From: Pseudomonadota bacterium
Lineage (GTDB): Bacteria > Pseudomonadota > Gammaproteobacteria > Burkholderiales > Burkholderiaceae_C
Reading direction: 5' to 3'
Length of the DNA stretch: 64,000 nucleotides
Assembly (NCBI GenBank): GCA_029779845.1
Contig: JAKOZT010000037.1
Location: forward strand, 62,001 to 126,000
Under the pieces are notes generated by a model that worked only from the letters and a program-made list of their open reading frames with translations, made no database searches and was not told where the DNA came from. The position numbers and the translations under genes are program-made. Positions 57,486 through 64,000 of this stretch are shown here, in pieces; position 1 is the first letter of the stretch, and each line of letters opens with the position of its first letter.

Positions 57486-59009
57486 ATGAACCCGATCGAC
57501 GTTCACCTGAGCATCTGCCAGCCGCTGGGCTCGCCGCACTGGCTCGGCCTGCTCGACCAGGCGCGCTACTACCGCTGGATGTTCCGGCGCCTGGGCGCGA
57601 ACGTCACGCTGGCGAAGAACCGGCTGCGCCACGGCGCGATCAACTTCGTGTTCGGCGCGCACGACGGCTTCAGCCCGGCGGCCGCGGCGCGCCACGCCTG
57701 CGTGTTCGTCAACCTCGAACAGCTCGGCGAAGGCGGGCGCCAGGTGCACCCGAGCTACATCGAGCTGCTGCGCCGCTCGGCGGTGGTCGACTACGACGCC
57801 GGCAACCTCGCCGCCTACGCGGCCGACATTGCCGACGTGCCGGTGGCGCCGATCCTGCACGCGCCGTATCTGCAGCCGGCCAATCCGATCCCGCTCGAAG
57901 AGCGCCCGATCGACCTGCTCTTCATCGGCAGCATGAACGAGCGCCGCAAGGCCTGGATCGAGCGCATCGAAGCCTGCGGCCTGACTGTGGCGATGTTCGA
58001 CGGCGCGCTGTACGGCGCCGAGCGCGATGCGTACATCGTGCAGGCCAAGGCGGTGGTCAACGCGCACTACTACGAGAGCTGCCGCTTCGAGCAGGCGCGC
58101 GTGGCGCACTGCCTGTCGCTGGGTACGCCGGTGATCTCCGAGCGCACGCCGCTGACGAACCCGCACGCTGCTTTCGAAGACAGCGTGCTGTGGCTGCAAG
58201 GCGGGGAGCTGGAGCAGTTCTTCACGGAGGACTTCGGCACGCCGGCCTACTACGAGGCGATGTACGCCGCGCTGGAGCGCTTCCGCGCCCACGACCCGAT
58301 CGCCGACTACGCCGACATGCTCGGCTTCGCGCGCGGTTTCGCGGCCGAGCGCGGCAGGCAGATCGACGCCGCGCCGTGGCGGCCGACGCTGATCAACCTC
58401 GGCTCGGGCAAGGACTACCAGGCCGGCTGGCTGAACCTCGACATCGTCGAGCGCACCCAGCCCGACTTGCTGCTGAACCTGGCCGAGCCGCTCGAACTGC
58501 CGCTGCGCGCCCACACCGCCACGCAGGGCGAGCTGCTGCTGGAAGAAGGCAGCGTCGAGCTGATCAACGCCAACAACGTGCTGGAGCACGTGCCCGATCT
58601 CGTCACGCTGATGGGCAACTGCCTGAAGCTGCTCGCGCCCGGCGGCGAGTTCCGCATCGAGGTGCCCTACGAACACGCGCGCTCGGCCTGGCAGGACCCG
58701 ACGCACGTGCGCGCGCTCAACGAGAACAGCTGGACCTACTACACCGACTGGTTCTGGTACCTCGGCTGGTACGAACACCGCTTCGAGATCGCCGACAGCA
58801 GCTACCTCGACGAGCGCGTGCAGCCCTGCGAGCAGCCGCAGGCCGCCTTCATGCGTGTGACGCTGCGCAAGATAGCCACCACGCCGGCCGAGCGCATGCA
58901 CGCGCAGGCGATGCAGCCGGAAGTGCGGCTGCCCGACGACGAGTTCGAGCTGGCGGTGCCGCCGTCCAACGTGCACTCGCTGCGCGAGGCGCTGGCGGTG
59001 AACGGCTGA
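57486..59009 (+). CDS. Glycosyltransferase-like/SAM-methyltransferase chimera
   Basis: The 507-residue protein has an N-terminal half (about 1-295) resembling GT-B glycosyltransferases (LLFIGSMNERRKAWIERIEA, FEQARVAHCLSLGTPVISER). Its C-terminal half is a class I methyltransferase (LINLGSGKDYQAGWLNLDIV, NNVLEHVPDLVTLMGNCLKL). AAAGG precedes the ATG. It would transfer and then methylate a sugar, or methylate a glycan made by its neighbours. The acceptor is unknown. Confidence 0.8.
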   Translation: MNPIDVHLSICQPLGSPHWLGLLDQARYYRWMFRRLGANVTLAKNRLRHGAINFVFGAHDGFSPAAAARHACVFVNLEQLGEGGRQVHPSYIELLRRSAVVDYDAGNLAAYAADIADVPVAPILHAPYLQPANPIPLEERPIDLLFIGSMNERRKAWIERIEACGLTVAMFDGALYGAERDAYIVQAKAVVNAHYYESCRFEQARVAHCLSLGTPVISERTPLTNPHAAFEDSVLWLQGGELEQFFTEDFGTPAYYEAMYAALERFRAHDPIADYADMLGFARGFAAERGRQIDAAPWRPTLINLGSGKDYQAGWLNLDIVERTQPDLLLNLAEPLELPLRAHTATQGELLLEEGSVELINANNVLEHVPDLVTLMGNCLKLLAPGGEFRIEVPYEHARSAWQDPTHVRALNENSWTYYTDWFWYLGWYEHRFEIADSSYLDERVQPCEQPQAAFMRVTLRKIATTPAERMHAQAMQPEVRLPDDEFELAVPPSNVHSLREALAVNG

Positions 59010-59021
59010 TACGCACACACC

Positions 59022-59093
59022 CCGTTCGCCCTGAGCTTGTCGAAGGGCCGGCGCAGTGGCGCGGCGGGGCTTCGACAGGCTCAGCCCGAACGG
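59022..59093. repeat. Inverted pair of short dispersed repeats (REP/BIME-like)
   Basis: Two 28-base arms, beginning CCGTTCGCCCTGAGCTTGTC on the left and ending CTCAGCCCGAACGG on the right, are inverted around a short GC-rich spacer. GTTCG..CTGAGC.TGTCGAAG units of this kind are, from general knowledge, scattered widely in high-GC proteobacterial genomes. The element fills the gap between two glycan-island genes. Confidence 0.85.
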
Positions 59094-59112
59094 AACCCAA
59101 GAGACAGCATTC

Positions 59113-60471
59113 ATGAGCAACTACTACGACGGCCTGAACCTCAAGCTGCTGGCGGCGATTCCCGCCGACGCGAAGCGCGTGCTCGAACTGGGCTGCGCCA
59201 ACGGCCGCCTGGGCCGGCGCTTCAAGGAGCTGCACCCCGGCGTGCACTGGAGCGGCGTCGAGCTGATGGCCGATGCCGCCGCCACCGCCGCGCAGCATCT
59301 CGACCGCGTGATCCAGCTCGATCTCGACCACGCCGAGCTGAGCCAACAACTCGAAGGCGGCTTCGACGCCATCGTGATCGGCGACCTGCTCGAACACGTG
59401 CGCGAGCCCGGCCGCCTGCTCGAATCGCTCTACGACCTGGCCGCGCCGCACGCGCAGATCGTCTGCTGCCTGCCCAACATGGCGCACCTGTCGGTGATCG
59501 AGCGGATGATCGCCGGCGACATCAGCTACGACACGATGGGCCTGCTCGACGCGACCCACGTGCGCTTCTACTCGCCGGCCTCGGCCTTCAAGACCTTCCT
59601 CGACGCCGGCTGGCTGCCGCACCTGGCCGACCAGTACCGCGTCGAGCTGCCGCAGACGCATTTCGCGGCCAAGGTGGTGGAGGCGGCGCAACTGCTCGGC
59701 GTGCCGGCCGAGACGGCGGCGCACAACCTCGGCTGCTACCAGATGATCATCGTCTGCCGCAAGTGGGCGATGCAGGCGCTGCGTGGTTCCGGGCCGAGCG
59801 CGCCCTTCAGCGTGATCGTGCCGGTGAACCGGCCCTGGCAGTACGAGCTGAACATCGCCCGCTCGCCGGGGCTGAAGGAAGTGGGCGCCGAGATCATCCC
59901 GGTGCAGGGCGCCGACAGCGCCGCCGCTGCCTACGCCTGGGGCGCGCAGCGCGCGCGCCACGGCTGGCACCTGCTGGCGCACCAGGACGTGTATTTCCCC
60001 ACCGGCAGCGGCTTCGCGCTGGCGCGCCAGCTCGGCGCGCTCGAGGCGGCCGGGCGCACGCGCGCTCCGGTTGGCTTCGCCGGCGTCGCACCCTCGGGCC
60101 AGGGCGACGGCCGCGTGCGCCACGCCGGCCTGGTGATCGACCGCACCACGCTGTTCGCGCACCCCGGCTGCGAGGGCGCGCTGTCGATCGACGAATTCGC
60201 CGTGGCGCTGCACCGCGACGCGGCGGTGAGCATCGACCCGGCGCTCGGCTGGCACCTGTGGGGGACCGACCTGTGCCTGCAGGCGCACTCGCAAGCGCAG
60301 GGCCAGGCCTGCGTTCTCGAAACGCCGCTGTTCCACAACTCGAGCACCGCCTGGGCGCTGCCCGAGGCTTTCCACGCCAGCGCGCGCACGCTGCTGGAGA
60401 AGTACCCGCAGCTCGAGCGCATTCCCACGCTGTGCGGCGAGCTGCAGCGCAAGGCCGCGCTGGCCGCCTGA
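59113..60471 (+). CDS. SAM-methyltransferase/glycosyltransferase-like chimera
   Basis: The 452-residue protein starts with a class I methyltransferase (VLELGCANGRLGRRF at about 22-36; IVIGDLLEHVREPGRLLESL). It continues from about residue 230 with a GT-A-like domain (FSVIVPVNRPWQYELNIARS, HLLAHQDVYFPTGSGFALAR). The order is the reverse of the preceding gene. The usual DXD is not obvious; HQDVYF occupies its place. It probably decorates the same glycan. Confidence 0.78.
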   Translation: MSNYYDGLNLKLLAAIPADAKRVLELGCANGRLGRRFKELHPGVHWSGVELMADAAATAAQHLDRVIQLDLDHAELSQQLEGGFDAIVIGDLLEHVREPGRLLESLYDLAAPHAQIVCCLPNMAHLSVIERMIAGDISYDTMGLLDATHVRFYSPASAFKTFLDAGWLPHLADQYRVELPQTHFAAKVVEAAQLLGVPAETAAHNLGCYQMIIVCRKWAMQALRGSGPSAPFSVIVPVNRPWQYELNIARSPGLKEVGAEIIPVQGADSAAAAYAWGAQRARHGWHLLAHQDVYFPTGSGFALARQLGALEAAGRTRAPVGFAGVAPSGQGDGRVRHAGLVIDRTTLFAHPGCEGALSIDEFAVALHRDAAVSIDPALGWHLWGTDLCLQAHSQAQGQACVLETPLFHNSSTAWALPEAFHASARTLLEKYPQLERIPTLCGELQRKAALAA

Positions 60472-60484
60472 GGAGACGAGACGC

Positions 60485-61327
60485 ATGACCCCGAACACCG
60501 GCCTGGACGCCGTCAAGCACTTCAAGAGCACCGCCTGGACCAGCGCCGAGCGCGCGCAGGTCTACGACCGCAACACCAACTCGACCAGCGACCTCACGCA
60601 TTTCCTCACCACCGAGTTCATCGGCGCGCTGCAGCAGCGCATCGCGCCGGGCAGCGCCGTGCTCGACCTCGGCTGCGGCACCGGCGTGCTGACCAAGGCG
60701 CTGGCGATGCTCGGCCACGACGTCACCGGCGTCGACATCAGCCAGGCGATGCTCGACCAGATCGATACCGGCACCGGCCCGGGCCGCATCACGCTGCGCC
60801 AGGGCAACGTGTTCGCGCTGCCGTTCGCGGACGCGAGCTTCGACGGCGTGATCACGCGCTGGGTGATCCCGCACTTCCGCGACTGGCCGGGCATCGTGCG
60901 CGAGGCGGCGCGCGTGCTGCGCCCCGGCGGCACGCTGGTGATCGACCACACCAGCCGCGCCAACTACGCGCTGGCCGCGCGCGAGGCGGTGCTCGACCAC
61001 ACCGCCTTCGGCTACGACCCGCGCGTGCGCGGCGGCGACGCCAACGGCTTCTACGCCGCCGCGACGGTGGACGAACTGCAGCTCGCCGCCGACAGCGCCG
61101 GGCTCGAGCTGGTCGACGTGGCGCCGCTGGGCTTCTTCCGCCAGAACGCGGTGTTCGCCGCGGTGCTCGGCGCCGAAGGCCACGCCGCCTACCGCAAGGC
61201 CGTCGACGCCTTCTGGCAGGACCCCGGCGCGCGCGCCTTCATCCAGTGGTTCGAGCGCCACGTGACGCGCGCGCTGCCGCTGGAGATGGCCAACGGCATG
61301 GCGGCGGTGATGAAAAAGCGCGCCTGA
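60485..61327 (+). CDS. Class I SAM-dependent methyltransferase
   Basis: The 280-residue enzyme has motif I LDLGCGTGVLTKAL (about 60-73), DVTGVDISQAML and the FADASFDGVITRWVIPHF block of UbiE/BioC-like methyltransferases. GAGGAGA lies upstream of the ATG. It is the last gene of the rightward island, 13 bases after the previous one, and likely O-methylates the glycan or its precursor. Confidence 0.87.
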   Translation: MTPNTGLDAVKHFKSTAWTSAERAQVYDRNTNSTSDLTHFLTTEFIGALQQRIAPGSAVLDLGCGTGVLTKALAMLGHDVTGVDISQAMLDQIDTGTGPGRITLRQGNVFALPFADASFDGVITRWVIPHFRDWPGIVREAARVLRPGGTLVIDHTSRANYALAAREAVLDHTAFGYDPRVRGGDANGFYAAATVDELQLAADSAGLELVDVAPLGFFRQNAVFAAVLGAEGHAAYRKAVDAFWQDPGARAFIQWFERHVTRALPLEMANGMAAVMKKRA

Positions 61328-61331
61328 GACT

Positions 61332-62330
61332 TCAGGCGTTCAGCGCCCCCATCGCCGCTTCCGGATAGCGCGTGCCGGCCACCGGCACGGCGGCCAGCAG
61401 CGCGTCGATCTGCTTCAGCTCGTCGGCGCTCAGCACCAGGTGCGCCGCCGCGGCGTTTTCGTCCAGCCGCGCGATGCTGCGCGTGCCGGGAATCGGCACC
61501 ACGTCCGGCCCGCGCGACAGCAGCCAGGCCAGCGCCAGCTGCGCGCTGGTGCAGCCGCGTGCCTCGGCCAGCGCCTTCACGCCGTCGGCCAGCGCGAGGT
61601 TGTGCGCGAGGTTCTCGCCCTGGAAGCGCGGATTGTTGCGGCGCCAGTCGTTGCCGGCCAACTGCTCGGCGCTGCGGATCGTGCCGGTGAGAAAGCCGCG
61701 CCCGAGCGGGCTGTAGGGCACCAGCGCGATGCCCAGCTCGCGGCACAGCGGCAGCAGCTCGGCCTCGACCTCGCGCGACCACAGCGAGTACTCGGTCTGC
61801 AAGGCCGCGATCGTGTGCACCGCGGCGGCGCGGCGGATGGTCCGCGGCCCGGCTTCCGAGAGTCCGAGGTGGCGCACCTTGCCGGCGCGCACCAGCTCGG
61901 CCATCGCGCCGACGGTGTCCTCGATCGGCACCTTGCGGTCGACGCGGTGCTGGTAGTACAGGTCGATGTGATCGACGCCCAGGCGCCGCAGGCTGGCATC
62001 GCAGGCGGCGCGCACGTACTCGGGCCGGCCGTCGATGCCGAGGAGGGCGCCGTCCGGCGCGCGCACGTTGCCGAACTTGGTGGCCAGCACCACTTCGCTG
62101 CGGCGCGTCTTCAGCACTTTCGCGAGCAGGCGCTCGTTGGCGCCGGTGCCGTACATGTCGGCGGTGTCGAGGAAGTCGATGCCGATGTCCAGCGCGTGGT
62201 TCAGCACCGCGAGCGACTGCGCGTCGTCGGCCGGGCCGTAGAAATCCGACATGCCCATGCAGCCCAGGCCGATGGCCGAGACCTGCGGGCCGCTGTTGCC
62301 GAGGGTGCGGCGGGGGTAGGGGGTGTTCAT
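61332..62330 (-). CDS. Aldo/keto reductase
   Basis: The 332-residue NADPH-dependent TIM-barrel enzyme shows the catalytic tetrad: Asp and Tyr in [14 protein letters not shown], Lys in VLATKFGN, and His in [25 protein letters not shown] binds the cofactor phosphate. It resembles YajO/AKR13-type reductases of aldehydes. It is divergent from the AraC regulator at 62488, its likely controller. The ATG at 62330 matches the family start ([10 protein letters not shown]). Confidence 0.92.
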   Translation of the reverse strand: MNTPYPRRTLGNSGPQVSAIGLGCMGMSDFYGPADDAQSLAVLNHALDIGIDFLDTADMYGTGANERLLAKVLKTRRSEVVLATKFGNVRAPDGALLGIDGRPEYVRAACDASLRRLGVDHIDLYYQHRVDRKVPIEDTVGAMAELVRAGKVRHLGLSEAGPRTIRRAAAVHTIAALQTEYSLWSREVEAELLPLCRELGIALVPYSPLGRGFLTGTIRSAEQLAGNDWRRNNPRFQGENLAHNLALADGVKALAEARGCTSAQLALAWLLSRGPDVVPIPGTRSIARLDENAAAAHLVLSADELKQIDALLAAVPVAGTRYPEAAMGALNA

Positions 62331-62487
62331 GCAAAAAACTCCGAAGCTGCGAAAGAGGAGGGGGTGTTGCAGTGTGCGTCCGCGCCGGGCCTCGTGTGAG
62401 CACGATCCTCGGCGATGCTTGCCCGATCCTGCGGAGGGCAGGGGGCGTGCCCGCGCGGCCGGCTGGCCTCGCGCCAGAATCGCGCCG

Positions 62488-63393
62488 ATGCCGCATACCG
62501 AAGCCCCCGCCGCCGCACCGGCCGAACTGATCGCGCTGGTGCGCGAGTTCGCGCCCGCCGACGGCGTGCACGCCACCGCCATCCCCGGCCTGCAGCTGCT
62601 GCGCCTCAGCCAGAGCGGCGCGGCGCTGCCGGCGCGCTACGAGCCCGGGCTGGTGCTGGTGGTGCAGGGCCGCAAGGTGGCCACGCTGGGCACGCAGCGG
62701 CTCGTCTACGACCCGCTGCACTGCCTGGTGGTGGGCGTGACCATGCTGCCGCTGGCGCAGGTGGTGCAGGCCTCGGCCGAGCAGCCTTACCTGTGCGTGC
62801 AGATCCAGCTCGATCCGCATGAGATCGGCCAGCTGGTGCTCGAATCGCCGCCCGGGCGCGCCAGCGCCGCGCCGGCCTGCGGCCTGCAGGTGGCGCCCAC
62901 CTCGCCCGAGCTGCTCGATGCCGCCTTGCGCCTGCTGCGGCTGCTGAAGGCACCGCATGACGCGCCGGTGCTCGCGCCGCTGGTGCTGCGCGAGATCGTC
63001 TACCGCGCGCTCACCGGCGAGCTGGGCGCGCGGCTGCGCGCGCTGGCGGTGGCCGACAGCCACGCGCGCCGCATCGCGCGCGCGATCGAGCTGCTCAAGC
63101 AGCGCTTCGCCGAGCCGCTGCGCGTGCAGGAGATGGCGCACGCCGCGGCGATGAGCCCTTCGACCTTCCACCAGCGCTTCAAGCAGCTCACCGCGATGTC
63201 GCCGCTGCAGTACCAGAAGCAGCTGCGCCTGCACCATGCGCGCGCGCTGATGCTGGGGCAGGGGCTGGACGCGGCCGCGGCCGGCCACCGCGTCGGCTAC
63301 GAAAGCGCCTCGCAGTTCAACCGCGAGTACCGCCGCCTGTTCGGCGCGCCGCCGCGCGCGCAGGTGCGGCAGATGCAGGCGGCGGGCGGCTGA
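62488..63393 (+). CDS. AraC-family transcriptional regulator
   Basis: The 301-residue protein has an N-terminal AraC_N sensing domain ([39 protein letters not shown]). Two C-terminal helix-turn-helix motifs follow ([40 protein letters not shown]). This type commonly controls a divergent oxidoreductase gene, here the aldo/keto reductase. The 157-base gap between them (62331-62487) shows no operator that I can assign. Confidence 0.9.
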   Translation: MPHTEAPAAAPAELIALVREFAPADGVHATAIPGLQLLRLSQSGAALPARYEPGLVLVVQGRKVATLGTQRLVYDPLHCLVVGVTMLPLAQVVQASAEQPYLCVQIQLDPHEIGQLVLESPPGRASAAPACGLQVAPTSPELLDAALRLLRLLKAPHDAPVLAPLVLREIVYRALTGELGARLRALAVADSHARRIARAIELLKQRFAEPLRVQEMAHAAAMSPSTFHQRFKQLTAMSPLQYQKQLRLHHARALMLGQGLDAAAAGHRVGYESASQFNREYRRLFGAPPRAQVRQMQAAGG

Positions 63394-63408
63394 GCCGCCG
63401 GCGCGGCC

Positions 63409-63891
63409 TCAGCCGCGCACCGCCGCCTCGATCGCCGCGACGTCGATCTTGCCCATCTGCATCATCGCCTCGAAGGCGCGCCTGGCCGCGGCGCGGTCGG
63501 GGCCGGCGACGGCGTCGGTCAGCACGCGCGGCGTGATCTGCCACGACAGGCCCCACTTGTCGCGGCACCAGCCGCAGGCGCTCTCCTGGCCGCCATTGGC
63601 GACGATCGCGTTCCACAGCCGGTCGGTCTCGGCCTGGCTGTCGGTGGCCACCTGGAACGAAAAGGCCTCGCTGTGCCTGAAGGCCTTGCCGCCGTTCAGC
63701 CCGATGCAGGGAATGCCCATCACGCTGAACTCCACGGTGATGACGTCGCCCTCCTTGCCCGAGGGGTAGTCGGCCGGCGCGCGGTGCACCGCGCCGACCG
63801 CGCTGTCGGGGAAGGTCCTGGCGTAGAACTGCGCCGCTTCCAGTGCATCGCCGTCGTACCAGAGGCAGATGGTGTTCCTGGCGGCGGTCAT
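63409..63891 (-). CDS. VOC-superfamily protein, PhnB-like
   Basis: The 160-residue protein contains NTICLWYDGDALEAAQFYAR, the paired GIPCIGLNGGKAFRHSEAFS, CGWCRDKWGLSWQITP and a helical C-terminal tail. This set is typical of the PhnB/3-demethylubiquinone-methyltransferase-like VOC group. Such proteins are often annotated as methyltransferases, but the fold is VOC and the reaction is unknown. Confidence 0.87.
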   Translation of the reverse strand: MTAARNTICLWYDGDALEAAQFYARTFPDSAVGAVHRAPADYPSGKEGDVITVEFSVMGIPCIGLNGGKAFRHSEAFSFQVATDSQAETDRLWNAIVANGGQESACGWCRDKWGLSWQITPRVLTDAVAGPDRAAARRAFEAMMQMGKIDVAAIEAAVRG

Positions 63892-63967
63892 CGGCGGTCT
63901 CCGGGCGGGCTGCGGGAGACTAAGGCTACGCCGATCCCGCGCTGCGTGCAGCGGCGCGCCGCGGACC

Positions 63968-64000
63968 TCAGGCCGCGCGCACCAGCTCCCACGCCAGCGG
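63968..64000 (-). CDS. C-terminal end of an unidentified gene, cut by window edge
   Basis: A leftward frame enters from the right edge and ends PLAWELVRAA-stop at 63968. It is spaced sensibly (76 bases) upstream of the PhnB-like gene and has the codon bias of the region, so it is probably the 3' end of a real gene. Ten residues are too few to name it. Confidence 0.35.
   Translation of the reverse strand, partial: PLAWELVRAA

Noticed and set aside
58190-59116. Open frame ending in a peptide translated from the dispersed repeat at 59022-59093
   Set aside because: It overlaps the GT/methyltransferase chimera in another frame, and its apparent C-terminus is only the repeat read through.

Overview
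The window is GC-rich bacterial DNA (third codon positions almost all G or C). It carries a CueR-type copper module, a TamA/TamB pair, a di-heme c4-type cytochrome, and a single flagellar cluster ordered fliR-Q-P-O-N-M-L-K-J-I-H-G-F. A beta-proteobacterium of the order Burkholderiales, near the Rubrivivax/Leptothrix/Methylibium group, is my inference from gene content and style; I could not run a search. Gene density is very high. The longest gene-free stretch is about 270 bases (52486-52758), so no gap exceeds 300 bases. There are no insertion sequences, CRISPR arrays or phage genes.

Layout. (1) 1-3.3 kb: the 5' part of a CtpA-type protease, a divergent FbpC/FbpB-like ferric-iron ABC pair without its binding protein, and a small unknown protein. 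(2) 3.4-16.4 kb: a catabolic locus. A LacI-family regulator, a beta-hydroxyacid dehydrogenase, a NitT/TauT-type ABC importer (two permeases and an ATPase), a HisD-family dehydrogenase resembling sulfopropanediol dehydrogenase (HpsN), an SDR, a zinc alcohol dehydrogenase, a fused E1-alpha/beta thiamine-diphosphate dehydrogenase, a VOC protein and an AcoC-like lipoyl/hydrolase E2 read leftward. The matching periplasmic binding protein reads rightward. Two LacI-type operators lie in the divergent gap. (3) 16.5 kb: tRNA-Arg(CCU). (4) 16.6-27.2 kb: moxR, a GNAT, an S9 peptidase, a vWA protein, tamA and tamB, tightly packed and partly coupled. (5) 27.3-35.8 kb: cytochrome c4; an HD-GYP gene frameshifted at a pentanucleotide tract; copA-cueR and copZ with two CueR operators; an orphan peptide-binding protein; a LysE exporter with its ArgP-like regulator; a small membrane protein.

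(6) 35.8-52.5 kb: the flagellar region. It encodes the export apparatus, C-ring, basal-body and hook-length genes (fliF to fliR leftward, fliE rightward), then ycgR, fliT, fliS, fliD and two tandem flagellins, with three sigma-28-type promoters. (7) 52.8-61.3 kb: a rightward six-gene glycan island starting beside the flagellins. It has a family-2 glycosyltransferase, two SPINDLY/OGT-like glycosyltransferases in tandem, two glycosyltransferase/methyltransferase chimeras in opposite domain order, and a stand-alone methyltransferase. I infer flagellin O-glycosylation. (8) 61.3-64 kb: an aldo/keto reductase with a divergent AraC regulator, a VOC protein and the tail of a further gene.

The most promising lead is region 2. 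Its parts together look like an uncharacterised pathway that imports a small, possibly sulfonated, polyol, oxidises it to a ketol, and cleaves that with an acetoin-dehydrogenase-like complex. Other leads are an 82-base structured repeat with compensatory base changes that supplies the ribosome binding site of two unrelated genes, the reversible-looking frameshift in the HD-GYP gene, and the flagellin-linked glycan island.
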